64,000 nucleotides of DNA from Chitinophagaceae bacterium (GCA_020847395.1 JADLCD010000081.1:1-64000), one strand, 5' to 3'. Positions 46,101 to 54,215 are shown, counted from the first letter of the stretch. Program-made: numbers and translations. Notes: generated by a model from the sequence alone, not told the origin.

Positions 46101-46839
46101 AGCCGAAAACGGATGCGCACCACATCTACAGGCATTTGCAAACACGTCGGAAGCGGGGCAACATTTTTACTGGTATTTTGGAGACGGATCACCTGTAGTA
46201 GATGAATTTGCACCCACACATGATTATACTGTTCCCGGCAACTACACCATCAAACTGGTGGTGGTTGATTCCATGACCTGCAATCTCACAGACTCCGTAT
46301 CTCATACTATTACAGTATACGATAAACCAACTGCAGGTTTTACCTTCAGCCCGGCACAACCGCAGGAAAATACATCAACTACCTTTACCAATACTTCGGT
46401 TAACGCTATCCGTTACCGCTGGAATTTTGGTGATGGAGATACATCAAACCAGGTAAATCCCATTCACCAATACAATGCAACTGCCACATTTGATGTATCA
46501 TTAATTACATATAACCAATATGGTTGTACGGATACGGCGTACAGCCCGGTTTCTGCTATTGTATCTCCACTGGTAGCGGTTCCCTCGGCATTTTCACCAA
46601 ATGGAGATGGCGTAAACGATCGTGCTTATGTAAGAGGATATGCCATTGCCAAAATGATGTTCCGCATATACAACCGCTGGGGGCAATTGATGTATCAAAC
46701 AACAGATAAAAACCAGGGTTGGGATGGAAAATATAAAGGCACGCTGCAACCTATGGACGCCTATGCATATACTTTGGAAATTGAATTTAGTGATGGTACC
46801 AAAGCAACCAAGAAAGGTGATATAACATTGCTTAGATAA
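43174..46839 (+). CDS. Secreted PKD protein with T9SS type B C-terminal domain
   Basis: 1221 residues. Signal peptide 1-25 (LFFSQLVSAQQ). An N-terminal DUF7948-like region (VEFTENKGQWDHSVLFKGEI) leads into a beta-propeller with SBBP-like repeats (about 260-680, SNTKVY/GGTG-type). Four PKD-like domains span about 800-1125, each with WDFGDG or YFGDG cores. A gliding-motility-associated C-terminal sorting domain ends the protein (PSAFSPNGDGVNDRAYVRGY...IYNRWGQLMY...WDGKYKG). This is a T9SS substrate exported to the surface, probably an adhesin-like filament. The PorP/SprF gene next door fits this export route. Confidence 0.9.
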   Translation: MRKHQYTPAIFLFFLFLFFSQLVSAQQSVEFTENKGQWDHSVLFKGEITNGAFFLQKNGFTVLMHNEDDLHALLDHGHDHENGTTATNTSSRKAYPRPATGGQKDSSGIVLRSHAYNMTFVGSNPNPQIVSEKPITSYENYFIGDDQSKWASNCKIYQAITYKNMYPGIDVRYYANGDQLKYDIIVQPGADANKIVMKYNGADKLQIKNQELLIKTSVNDVKELSPYSYQPDESIGRKEINVKYILENNTVKFKVRNYDASKTLIIDPTLIFATFTGSRASQWGYTATYGADGSMYTGGIVFANGFPVSTGAFQTTYAGAGTGVSAVDIGILKLNGSGKQRVYATYVGGNGADQPHSLIEDSKGNLVILGRTNSDIDGNKSYPLLPAGNKLGACGGQDIVVTKLNATGTALIGSKRIGGTGNDGVNIKLDRQGPASLYVFYGDDSRSEVIVDDSDNIYIASCTQSGSFPTSTGASQSNLAGKQDGVLIKLAPDVNNVLFSTLFGGSDDDGMFVLALNPINGNIYVGGSTKSTNLPGVPSSGVISSTYKGGSADGFVAIFNSSGALQKTTYVGTDKMDAIYGLKIDLKGFPYITGVTLGNWPVTPTGIYSNAGSKQFIVKMKQDLSATVYSTVYGSGAISYNISPVAFSVDKCENVYVSGWGGSARANAPDAFGTAGTTGMPTKNCNVLPNGCRTDGRDFYFFVLKKDASDILFGSFYGLFGGYGDHVDGGTSRFDQNGIIYQAICAACFIGGTGLRYPTSPGVWSPTSGAPDECNLAAVKIDMDFSGVTNGVRPEVDGIPYKSYGCVPLQVDFLDTLRKGTLYFWDFGDGNKDTTKTASSTNTYNQVGDYLVTLISVDSSKCIISDTSYTNIRVRQDRAVLGATYDKLPPCASLKYLFHNTSVAPAGKPFKPDSFVWDFGDGSTPQLAGTASVPHEFPSPGTYNVSLILTDTSYCNGPDTFKIVMRVAPNVKAAFEAENGCAPHLQAFANTSEAGQHFYWYFGDGSPVVDEFAPTHDYTVPGNYTIKLVVVDSMTCNLTDSVSHTITVYDKPTAGFTFSPAQPQENTSTTFTNTSVNAIRYRWNFGDGDTSNQVNPIHQYNATATFDVSLITYNQYGCTDTAYSPVSAIVSPLVAVPSAFSPNGDGVNDRAYVRGYAIAKMMFRIYNRWGQLMYQTTDKNQGWDGKYKGTLQPMDAYAYTLEIEFSDGTKATKKGDITLLR

Positions 46840-46880
46840 TGTAATTTTAATAAAACAACCTATACTAACACATTATTAGT

Positions 46881-46970
46881 GTATTTCAAATTTTCTCAGG
46901 CGGGTGAAACGCCCGCCTGTAGGGGTCACTACCGGTCGGAATGTTTACGGGATGCGAAAATTTGAAATAC
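46881..46970. repeat. Nested inverted repeat (90 bp) between PKD gene and PorP/SprF gene
   Basis: Outer arms GTATTTCAAATTTTC (46881-46895) and its exact complement (46956-46970) enclose an inner hairpin CAGGCGGG...CCCGCCTG (46897-46919), leaving about 36 bases unpaired. Perfect 15-bp outer arms and an 8-bp GC inner stem make a long stable fold possible. It could be a small non-autonomous element, a processing site or an attenuating terminator; the sequence does not decide. Confidence 0.6.
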
Positions 46971-47015
46971 CCCCACATTACCTGAGCTGAATTAACTGAC
47001 ATGGGGTGATAAAAA

Positions 47016-48173
47016 ATGGAGGATGTGATTATGATACAGGTTTACACTACTGAAAACAACAAAACCGGTTTAATGCGTAGAAGCATTTTTATATATAGCG
47101 GCAACCGCCCTGGGATTATTGCTATGCTACACAGGTGTGCAGCAACAATAACTGTCATGATTTTAATGATATCACTGCTTCATGCACAGGATCTTCATTT
47201 TTCCCAGTTTTTTAATTCACCCCTTACCACCAATCCTGCCAACACAGGTTTTTTACCTGAAAATGATTATCGCCTTGGAGCTAATTACAGGCAGCAATGG
47301 ACCAGTATTCCTGCTCAGTTCAAAACCATAAGTATATTTGGAGATGCACAGGCATTCCGCGACAGGTTTGAATCAGGCTGGGTAGGCTTGGGTGGCGCTA
47401 TTCTCCGTGATGTTGCAGGAAGTGGCAATCTTACTTCAACAAAAGTATATGGATCCGCCGCCTATCACCAGATGCTGGGCAGCACAGGATTACTTTCTGC
47501 AGGTTTCAATCTGGGATGGGCAAATAAAAGAGTAGATGTTACAAAATTTACTTACGACAACCAATGGAATGGAAAATTTTTTGATGCCGGCGCCCCAAGC
47601 GGTGAAAATTTTGCTGCTACCAGTATCAATTATCTTGATGTGCAGGTTGGCTTAAACTATGCCTACTTTCCTTCAGATAATGTTTACCTGCATGCAGGTG
47701 TTTCAGTGCATCACGTTAATTCACCCAAAGAATCCTTTTTCTCCTCCGCGGTGTACGACACACTTACAGGTGAATTATACAACAATACAATTGCCCGCCG
47801 CTATATTGCTTTTGCCGATGCAATGATAAAAGTAAACGACAGGGTTATTGTTAGCCCCGGCGCATATTTTACAACGCAGGCAAGAGCAAGAGAACTTACA
47901 TTAGGCTTACATGCTAATTATAATTTATCAGGCGATGGAGAAACACAATTGATTGCCGGCTTATATTACCGGTATGGAGATGCGGCTATTCCAATGCTTG
48001 GCTTTCAATGGAAATCCGTAAAACTTATGTTCAGCTATGACGCTACTATGTCTTCGCTCAAAACCTATAACAATATGTATGGCGCATCGGAATTCGCTCT
48101 ATTGTATAACGGGTTTTATAACCAGTATAATCAGAACTTACGGTCTACACAATGTCCTGTACCGAAATTTTAA
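47016..48173 (+). CDS. Type IX secretion PorP/SprF family membrane protein
   Basis: Outer-membrane barrel protein that links T9SS substrates bearing type B C-terminal domains to the surface. The mature part begins QDLHFSQFFNSPLTTNPANTGFL, the family signature, followed by YRQQWTSIPAQFKT and a barrel of glycine-rich strands (SAGFNLGWANKR). Three possible starts exist. The first ATG (47016) gives 385 residues, the ATG at 47031 sits 8 bases after GGAGG, and the ATG at 47124 gives a clean signal peptide (MLHRCAATITVMILMISLLHAQD). The last is the most natural biologically. It pairs with the upstream PKD substrate. Confidence 0.9.
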   Translation: MEDVIMIQVYTTENNKTGLMRRSIFIYSGNRPGIIAMLHRCAATITVMILMISLLHAQDLHFSQFFNSPLTTNPANTGFLPENDYRLGANYRQQWTSIPAQFKTISIFGDAQAFRDRFESGWVGLGGAILRDVAGSGNLTSTKVYGSAAYHQMLGSTGLLSAGFNLGWANKRVDVTKFTYDNQWNGKFFDAGAPSGENFAATSINYLDVQVGLNYAYFPSDNVYLHAGVSVHHVNSPKESFFSSAVYDTLTGELYNNTIARRYIAFADAMIKVNDRVIVSPGAYFTTQARARELTLGLHANYNLSGDGETQLIAGLYYRYGDAAIPMLGFQWKSVKLMFSYDATMSSLKTYNNMYGASEFALLYNGFYNQYNQNLRSTQCPVPKF

Positions 48174-48202
48174 ACCCGGCAATATTAAAACGTTAAAGAG
48201 TA

Positions 48203-49063
48203 TCACCCTTCACACATTTGCTTTACTTTTTGTAATGCCTGTGGAAATTTTTCATTCATATAATCTTTATAGGCAGGCTGGCAGTCTAACTCAACCGTAA
48301 GATTGGTGCCGCCTTCAATATCTGTTAACCTGTAGCTTTCAATATTTCCCGTCCAAACTTCTGTGTCAGCGTTAATAGCTTGCTCCTGCTTATCTTTTAT
48401 AATACCAATATGGCTAAACAACATCAGGCTGTTTTCTTTCAAAAAAACAATATCACTGTAAAGCCCGCTTCCGCCGGGCCATAAAAAATGTATTCTGCCG
48501 CCTTGTTGTAATGCGCCTTCATAATAAGAGCCTTCTGTAAATACTGAAGTCCATTGTGTATAGCTGTTTTTTTCCCAAAGTATTTGCCACACTTTTTCAC
48601 GCGGCGCTTTAATATCAATTGCAAAAACCAGTTTTTCAATACCATACAGGTAATTGCGCAATGAAACCGGTACAATAGCCTTCCAGCCAAATTCAAAATT
48701 TGCTACTGCAAATTCGGGACCCGCGTCAGCAAAATTTTCCAGGCCGGAATGCGTAAGTGTAAGCCTGGTATGATTTTCATCCATACTTTCTAATTCCCAT
48801 TTTAAAACAGATTTCCCTTTTGAGTGAGAGGGATGCTCCCAGGTATGTTCAAATATTTTTTGAGGAACAACCTTTAAAATTTCACAACGATGGAGATAGC
48901 TGCCTCCTTCCGGCTTTTCATAAAAGGTAAATACATTCCCGGTTTTCAAATTAAAATCACGCACATGAAAATACCAGTGTTTCATTTTTTCCGGCGCTGT
49001 AATAGCACTCCAAACTTTTTCTATTGGCGCTTTGAATGTTTGCGTTAATGTAACTGTTGCCAT
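48203..49063 (-). CDS. Tandem SRPBCC (AHSA1-like) protein
   Basis: 286 residues made of two START-like domains. The first (1-140) has KAPIEKVWSAITAPEKMKHWYF and a closing ENFADAG...NFEFGWKAIV segment. The second (about 145-286) has DIKAPREKVWQILWEKNSYTQWTSVF and EGGTNLTVELD. AHSA1-type proteins bind hydrophobic ligands or assist chaperones; here the function is unknown. It is probably cotranscribed with the DUF1801 gene 20 bases upstream, a frequent pairing in Bacteroidota. Confidence 0.85.
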   Translation of the reverse strand: MATVTLTQTFKAPIEKVWSAITAPEKMKHWYFHVRDFNLKTGNVFTFYEKPEGGSYLHRCEILKVVPQKIFEHTWEHPSHSKGKSVLKWELESMDENHTRLTLTHSGLENFADAGPEFAVANFEFGWKAIVPVSLRNYLYGIEKLVFAIDIKAPREKVWQILWEKNSYTQWTSVFTEGSYYEGALQQGGRIHFLWPGGSGLYSDIVFLKENSLMLFSHIGIIKDKQEQAINADTEVWTGNIESYRLTDIEGGTNLTVELDCQPAYKDYMNEKFPQALQKVKQMCEG

Positions 49064-49083
49064 AATAGTTCATTTTATGCAAG

Positions 49084-49509
49084 CTAATTTTTACCATACT
49101 TACCCTGCAGGTATTCGATTGTTTTTGTTATTAATACAGCCAGTTTTTGCTGGTCTATATCAGCTAACTTTTTTATGTAAATGCAGGCTTTTCCCATTTT
49201 GTATTTTCCAAAACCTTTCAACAAATGCTCATGCTCTTTTAAACCGGTAAAAACGTATAAAGAAATTGCTGCTTTACGCGGTGAAAACCCGGCCAGTGGC
49301 GCGTCTCCTTCATGCCCGCTATCATAAGTATAATGATAGCGGCCAAATCCTATAATAGAAGCTCCCCACATTTTTGGTTTATATCCTGAAACTTTTTCCA
49401 TGAATGCCAATAGCTCAAAACTATCTTTTCGTTTTTGCTCAGTATCAACAGATTTGTTGATAAAGTCAGTTACACTTTTATTTGTTTCGGTAGTTTTATT
49501 TATAGCCAT
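49084..49509 (-). CDS. DUF1801 domain-containing protein
   Basis: About 141 residues from MAINKTTE (an ATG two codons upstream is also possible). A YdhG-like DUF1801 core is visible: RKDSFELLAFMEKVSGYKPKMWGASIIGFGRYHY, the FSPRKAAISLYV strand and the KACIYIKKLADID helix. The domain is related to frataxin-like folds and its role is unclear. It shares an apparent operon with the SRPBCC gene and is divergent from the LysR regulator. Confidence 0.87.
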   Translation of the reverse strand: MAINKTTETNKSVTDFINKSVDTEQKRKDSFELLAFMEKVSGYKPKMWGASIIGFGRYHYTYDSGHEGDAPLAGFSPRKAAISLYVFTGLKEHEHLLKGFGKYKMGKACIYIKKLADIDQQKLAVLITKTIEYLQGKYGKN

Positions 49510-49629
49510 ATGCATATGTTTGTATTTTGCTATCAGAGATTAAATATCTCTAAAAGCTAAATCCCTGATATTTCATATTAGTTTTGAGATATTCTTTTAG
49601 CTTTACAAGCAGCCATCAAAAGGCATTGC

Positions 49630-50523
49630 ATGTTCGATTTCAGACTCAAAGTTTTTCATACTGTTGCGCGGCGGCTTAATTTTACTAAAACCGCTGAAGA
49701 ATTGTTTATTACCCAACCGGCAGTAACCAAACACATACACGAAATAGAAAACTACTTTAAAGTAAAACTTTTTGAGCGAAACGGTACTAAAATAAAGTTA
49801 ACGGCGGCAGGAGAAATGTTGCTGCAGTACACCGAACAGATTTTCAGCATATACCAAAATCTTGAGTTTGAGCTGAACTCCATCACACAAAAACAATCAG
49901 GTAAAATAAGAATTGGCGCCAGTACAACCGTTGCGCAGTATGTGCTGCCGCCGGTATTAGCAGGCTTTCATAAAAAATTCAGCGATATAAAAGTTACGCT
50001 TACTACCGGCAATACTGAACAAATTGAACAAGATCTGCAAAATAAAAAAATTGACCTCGGTATAATAGAAGGCAAATCAAAAAACAATCTTTTCAGGTAT
50101 ACCACCTTTGTAAAAGATGAGTTGGTGCTTGTTGCCAATATTCATCACCCCATTGCAAAAAAAGGAATAGTAAAACCTGAGGAACTGCTGAAGATTCCTT
50201 TGTTGTTAAGAGAGCCGGGTTCGGGTACCCTTGAAGTAATTGCACATGCATTAAAACCTTTAGGCATAAAAATATCACAATTAAAAGTGGAGATGCAGTT
50301 AGGCAGTACGGAAAGTATAAAGCGTTACCTGCTGAATTCAGATGCTATGGCATTTCTTTCCATACACGCTATTTCAAATGAGCTGAAAAATAAAATATGC
50401 GCTGTTGTAGCGGTAAAAAATCTTCATATAGAAAGGGATTTTTATTTTATACAGCAGCATGGTCAGCCAGAATCGCTTGCTGATTTGTTTATGAAGTTTG
50501 CCCGCCATTATAACTTCAGGTAA
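49630..50523 (+). CDS. LysR family transcriptional regulator
   Basis: 297 residues. The N-terminal winged helix-turn-helix (1-60) shows FHTVARRLNFTKTAEELFITQPAVTKHIHEIE. A linker helix and a periplasmic-binding-like effector domain (about 90-297) follow, with GKIRIGASTTVAQYVLPPVL and GIIEGKSKNNLFRY. The type resembles CysB/CbbR regulators. It starts a co-directional group with a dihaem cytochrome, DsrE and binding protein, so it probably controls them in response to a small sulfur or redox metabolite; this is inferred from position. Confidence 0.9.
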   Translation: MFDFRLKVFHTVARRLNFTKTAEELFITQPAVTKHIHEIENYFKVKLFERNGTKIKLTAAGEMLLQYTEQIFSIYQNLEFELNSITQKQSGKIRIGASTTVAQYVLPPVLAGFHKKFSDIKVTLTTGNTEQIEQDLQNKKIDLGIIEGKSKNNLFRYTTFVKDELVLVANIHHPIAKKGIVKPEELLKIPLLLREPGSGTLEVIAHALKPLGIKISQLKVEMQLGSTESIKRYLLNSDAMAFLSIHAISNELKNKICAVVAVKNLHIERDFYFIQQHGQPESLADLFMKFARHYNFR

Positions 50524-50596
50524 TGGAAGATTACTATTAGCAATTTCTTTCCTGCAATATCATATAGCAACTTTACATCAGCAATAAAGCATCTAT

Positions 50597-50827
50597 ATGG
50601 AAAAAGCTATAATACTTCCGGCAAAGCATAAGCACTTCAAAAATATATTAACACTCCTCGTAAACCTGAGGATACTTATTTTTTTATTGCTTTTAATTTT
50701 TGCATTGTCGCTATTCATTTCGTTCACATTAGCAGAGCTCAGGCTATTAATGGCAGGCAGCTTTGCATTTTGCCTCTATCGCTACATGGTACATAATGCA
50801 GTTTATATTCAGGAAGAAACAAATTAA
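50597..50827 (+). CDS. Small membrane protein, 76 residues
   Basis: A Lys/His-rich N-terminus (MEKAIILPAKHKHFKN) precedes two hydrophobic segments (about 19-45 and 48-63) with the tail EETN. No family recognised. It lies 9 bases before the cytochrome gene with the same orientation, so it may be a small membrane partner for that cytochrome, comparable to small subunits in respiratory operons. That role is a guess from position. Confidence 0.6.
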   Translation: MEKAIILPAKHKHFKNILTLLVNLRILIFLLLLIFALSLFISFTLAELRLLMAGSFAFCLYRYMVHNAVYIQEETN

Positions 50828-50836
50828 TTTGCAGTA

Positions 50837-51829
50837 ATGAAAGCGCACGGGTTCCCGATATTGTTACTTATTGTGGTGGGCATTGTTATTGCTCACGATA
50901 ATATTGCCGGCCATAAAAAGCGAAAGCAGCAAGAGGAAAGTATTAATGAGATGCTGGCGTCACAAGCTGCCGATACCATGTGGCGCGGATGGGGTAAATA
51001 CCAGATCATAACGGAAACGGATAGTGGTAAATTGGTTTGGTATGGACGCGAACTCATTGTTAATACTGCTCACTATTTAGGCCCCAAAGGATCTGTGGCA
51101 CAAATTACCAATGGCATGAATTGTCAGAATTGTCACCTCGACGGTGGAACACTGCCCTACGGAAATAATTTTGGGAAAGTATATTCCACTTATCCAAAAT
51201 TCAGGGAAAGAAATAATGGGATACAAACCATATATGACCGCATAAATGATTGCCTGGAGCGCAGCCTGGATGGTAAAAAAATGGACAGCAGCACACATGA
51301 AATGCAGGCAATATACGCCTATATAAAATGGCTGGGAGACGGTATACCCAAAGGCGTAGAAAAAGGCGGCACAAGTTTGATGAAGCTTCCTTATTTAGAC
51401 AGGGCAGCTAACCCCGATAATGGCCGATTAGTATATACAACTAATTGCCAGAGTTGCCACGGCACTAACGGTAATGGTCAATTGAATAATGATGCATCGG
51501 GTTATATATATCCGCCACTGTGGGGAGAACATAGTTATAATGATGGCGCCGGCTTATACCGCATCAGCGGGTTTGCGGGTTTTGTAAAAAATAATATGCC
51601 ATTCGGCGCAGATTATCATCATACCACACTGAGCAATGAAGAAGCCTGGGATGTAGCGGCTTTTGTAAACAGCCAGCCACGGCCGCACAAAGATCAAAGT
51701 GCAGACTGGCATAATCTTACTCACAAGCCTGTTGATTTTCCGTTTGGGCCTTATGCAGATCATTTTTCAGAACAACAGCATAAGTTTGGACCTTTTAAAC
51801 CGATTAAGGATGCACAACAAACAAAATAA
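50837..51829 (+). CDS. Dihaem c-type cytochrome, TsdA-like
   Basis: 330 residues. An N-terminal hydrophobic helix (about 7-20) serves as signal or anchor. Haem 1 is CQNCH (C96-H100) and haem 2 is CQSCH (C204-H208). In TsdA thiosulfate dehydrogenases/tetrathionate reductases haem 1 has an unusual His/Cys ligation with the Cys about 40 residues after the CxxCH. Cys139 in DRINDCLERSLDG matches that position, as does the surrounding sequence. It probably oxidises thiosulfate or reduces tetrathionate in the periplasm; direction unknown. Confidence 0.8.
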   Translation: MKAHGFPILLLIVVGIVIAHDNIAGHKKRKQQEESINEMLASQAADTMWRGWGKYQIITETDSGKLVWYGRELIVNTAHYLGPKGSVAQITNGMNCQNCHLDGGTLPYGNNFGKVYSTYPKFRERNNGIQTIYDRINDCLERSLDGKKMDSSTHEMQAIYAYIKWLGDGIPKGVEKGGTSLMKLPYLDRAANPDNGRLVYTTNCQSCHGTNGNGQLNNDASGYIYPPLWGEHSYNDGAGLYRISGFAGFVKNNMPFGADYHHTTLSNEEAWDVAAFVNSQPRPHKDQSADWHNLTHKPVDFPFGPYADHFSEQQHKFGPFKPIKDAQQTK

Positions 51830-51982
51830 TGGGGTACCGGGCCACTGCAACTCCGGGCAACATCGTTGCGTCGCATTTCGTTCAGCGCCTGTGCTACTAT
51901 GCCGGCAAAAATCAAACACCTTTAAATATATGCTGCCAGGTTTCAATTTCATCAATAAAATATATTATTAAAAATTACACGA

Positions 51983-52441
51983 ATGAAAAAGTTATCATTA
52001 TCACTGTTCCTGTTTTGCCTTATGGCTGCTGCGGCTACCGCACAAACCAATCTTGAAAAAAACGCAGCGTTTACCGGTGCAAAAGCTACACAAAAAAAAT
52101 ACCACGCCATTTACCAGTTAGACAATAATGATCCGAAGGTGATTGAAAAAACACTGCGCAATCTCAATAACGCGCTCACAGATCCGCGGCTGGAAGGAAA
52201 AATTGAAATAGAACTGATTGCTTTTGCCGGAGGCACAGAAGCTTACCTTAAAGGCAGCAAATATGAAAATGATTTAAAAGCATTGGCAGAAAAAGGTGTA
52301 ATAATAGCACAGTGCAATAACACTTTACGTGAAAGAAAAATCAGCCGTGATCAATTGTATGATTTTATAGCCGTAGTGCCCAGTGGTAATGGCGAACTCA
52401 TTATCAGGCAGGCAGAAGGATGGGCGATAGTTAAGCCGTAA
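51983..52441 (+). CDS. Secreted DsrE family protein
   Basis: 152 residues with a signal peptide (MKKLSLSLFLFCLMAAAATAQ). It has the DsrE/DsrF-like alpha/beta fold: YHAIYQLDNNDPKVIEKTLRNLNN, IELIAFAGGTEAYL, LAEKGVIIAQCNNTL and VVPSGNGELIIRQAEGWAIVKP. The Cys in AQCNNTL is where sulfur-carrying DsrE members hold persulfide. It lies 153 bases after the cytochrome, in line with a sulfur-handling role in the periplasm. Confidence 0.88.
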   Translation: MKKLSLSLFLFCLMAAAATAQTNLEKNAAFTGAKATQKKYHAIYQLDNNDPKVIEKTLRNLNNALTDPRLEGKIEIELIAFAGGTEAYLKGSKYENDLKALAEKGVIIAQCNNTLRERKISRDQLYDFIAVVPSGNGELIIRQAEGWAIVKP

Positions 52442-52722
52442 GCGGAAGGGGTGTAGGGCGGAAGGCAGATATGGTTTGTGGTTTATGGTTTGTGGTTTAT
52501 GGTTTGTCGTTTCTGGTTTGTCGTTTCTGCTCTCACGTTTCACCGATACACTGTTACAGGTTGCGAGTTGCAGGTTTCAGGTTACACCGAAATCACTTCG
52601 TTCATCGAGGTCTTCAACAAGTTGCATGTTGTTGCATCTGTATTCACGTTTCTCGTCTCACGTCTCACATATTCACTATTGCCCATTGCCTATTCACCAT
52701 TCACCATTAACTAAAAACAACA
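52442..52722. other. Repetitive, low-complexity gap
   Basis: 281 bases between dsrE-like and the binding-protein gene. A 14-base unit TGGTTTGTGGTTTA occurs four times in tandem (52472-52527; the last two copies end GTCGTTTC). It is followed by runs of TCACGTTTC and TTCACCATT. Three open frames of 78-86 codons overlap here in all three forward phases, a side effect of the repeat. I find no promoter or coding evidence. Confidence 0.7.
52472..52527. repeat. Four tandem copies of a 14-bp unit
   Basis: Units at 52472, 52486, 52500 and 52514. The first two read TGGTTTGTGGTTTA and the last two TGGTTTGTCGTTTC, so the pairs differ from each other at two positions, a pattern expected from block duplication. 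Likely unstable in copy number. Confidence 0.85.
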
Positions 52723-53634
52723 ATGAAAAAATTTAGCACACTTATTACTATACTTATGGCATTTGCGCAAGCATTATATACCCAGGATCATCAATTCGAT
52801 CCACCCTGGAACAAGCCGCCGGAAAGCAAAGTGATGTTCACCGTGCCGGGCATTGATAATGTGCCGGATTTATATGGCGATATTAACGACCCGCAGTTGG
52901 TAATTTTTTTTGCGGGCAACCAGTTTATGTGTATTGATGAACTGCTTGCTGCTTTTAAGGTATCATATCCGCAATATCAACGCGTATTTGCAGAAACATT
53001 GCCACCGGGTATTTTGGCTAAACAGATTGAAGGCGGTTCAATAACGATAGGCAATATGCGCATTACCTTACAGGCAGATGTATATACCGCGGGCAAATCA
53101 AGAATAGTGCAAATGATGGATCGCTTAACCGATACCACAGCCTATGCCTATAACAAACTCGCCATAATGGTGCAGAAAGGAAATCCTAAAAAAATAAACG
53201 GTTTAAAAGATTTAGGAAGAAGAGATGTAAAAATAAGTATGCCTAATCCTGCCTGGGAAGGTATTGGCAAACGTATTGAAGAAGCATACGTGAAAGCAGG
53301 TGGTGAACCACTTCGCAAAATAATTATGCAAACCAAGGTAAGCGATGGCAGTACTTATCTTACTCAAATTCATCACCGGCAAACACCCATGCGTATTTTA
53401 TATAAACAGAGCGATGCCGGGCCTGTTTGGTACTCAGAAGCATTCTATCAGCAGATGATTAATCATCCCATTGAAATGATTACCATTCCGGATAAAGAAA
53501 ATATTACAGCCACTTATATGGCAGGAATATTAAAAGAAGCGCCGCATAAAGAAGCGGCAAAAGATTTTATGAATTTCATTAAAAGTAAACCGGCAAAAGA
53601 TATTTACAAAAAGTATGGTTTTATTACGGATTAA
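52723..53634 (+). CDS. Periplasmic substrate-binding protein, ModA-like
   Basis: 303 residues with a signal peptide (about 1-20). A class II binding-protein fold resembles molybdate-type proteins: LVIFFAGNQFMCIDELLAAFKVSYPQY, PPGILAKQIEGGSI, NKLAIMVQKGNPKKINGLKDL, ISMPNPAWEGIGKRI and a final KEAAKDFMNFIKSKPAKDIYKKYGF. No ABC permease or ATPase follows. It may therefore be an orphan binding or sensing component of the sulfur group rather than part of a transporter. Ligand unknown. Confidence 0.8.
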   Translation: MKKFSTLITILMAFAQALYTQDHQFDPPWNKPPESKVMFTVPGIDNVPDLYGDINDPQLVIFFAGNQFMCIDELLAAFKVSYPQYQRVFAETLPPGILAKQIEGGSITIGNMRITLQADVYTAGKSRIVQMMDRLTDTTAYAYNKLAIMVQKGNPKKINGLKDLGRRDVKISMPNPAWEGIGKRIEEAYVKAGGEPLRKIIMQTKVSDGSTYLTQIHHRQTPMRILYKQSDAGPVWYSEAFYQQMINHPIEMITIPDKENITATYMAGILKEAPHKEAAKDFMNFIKSKPAKDIYKKYGFITD

Positions 53635-53645
53635 GTGCGTTTATG

Positions 53646-54215
53646 TTAGCTGCAACCTTGCAGGCACTCATCCAGTTCATCAAACATTTCCTTATACCGG
53701 AGCGACCACAACTGCTTTTTAAATTCATCGTTTTCTTTTCGGTAAGCTTCAACCATTTTACTACCTGTTTCTTTCGAGTATTTGACATTAGCAAGCCTAT
53801 CACAAACTTTTACATAAACTGCAAAAGCTGTGTTTCTAATGCCTTCGTAATACTTATCGTTTGCACGTTCCTTTCTTGTCTTGCCTTTTTCATTAGTTAA
53901 GGCATAGGCAATATCAGCAACCTTTTCGCCAAGAACATCTTTTACATCATTATAGGTTTGGCGGCAATCTTCAATCACATCATGTACCCAACACGCTGCA
54001 AGCGCTTCGCTTATTGCGCTGTTGTTCGGTAGCAGGTGTACGTATTTGCAGGCAAAGTCATACACCATTTGCAGGTGAACTTCATAAGGTTTGCCATCGT
54101 ATTTGTGATTTGTAGCCTCATGTACTTTGACAGCGTAATATCTTGCATTGCTAACCAGTTCGGACGAAAAAGCTGCTGCCAGCATCGTATTGACAATAGT
54201 GGGGTTTGACATCAT
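53646..54215 (-). CDS. HD-domain phosphohydrolase, SpoT/Mesh1-like
   Basis: 189 residues with HD motifs of the RelA/SpoT hydrolase class: KYDGKPYEVHLQMV (first His), WVHDVIEDC (His-Asp), GEKVADIAYALTNEKGKTRKER and VKVCDRLANVKYSK (Asp). No synthetase or regulatory domain is fused, so it resembles a stand-alone small alarmone hydrolase. Likely substrate (p)ppGpp or a related nucleotide; this is family-based inference. It is convergent with the binding-protein gene across 11 bases. Confidence 0.82.
   Translation of the reverse strand: MMSNPTIVNTMLAAAFSSELVSNARYYAVKVHEATNHKYDGKPYEVHLQMVYDFACKYVHLLPNNSAISEALAACWVHDVIEDCRQTYNDVKDVLGEKVADIAYALTNEKGKTRKERANDKYYEGIRNTAFAVYVKVCDRLANVKYSKETGSKMVEAYRKENDEFKKQLWSLRYKEMFDELDECLQGCS

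Noticed and set aside
52471-52736. Three overlapping forward frames of 78-86 codons
   Set aside because: Produced by the 14-bp tandem repeat and low-complexity DNA; one overlaps the start of the binding-protein gene.
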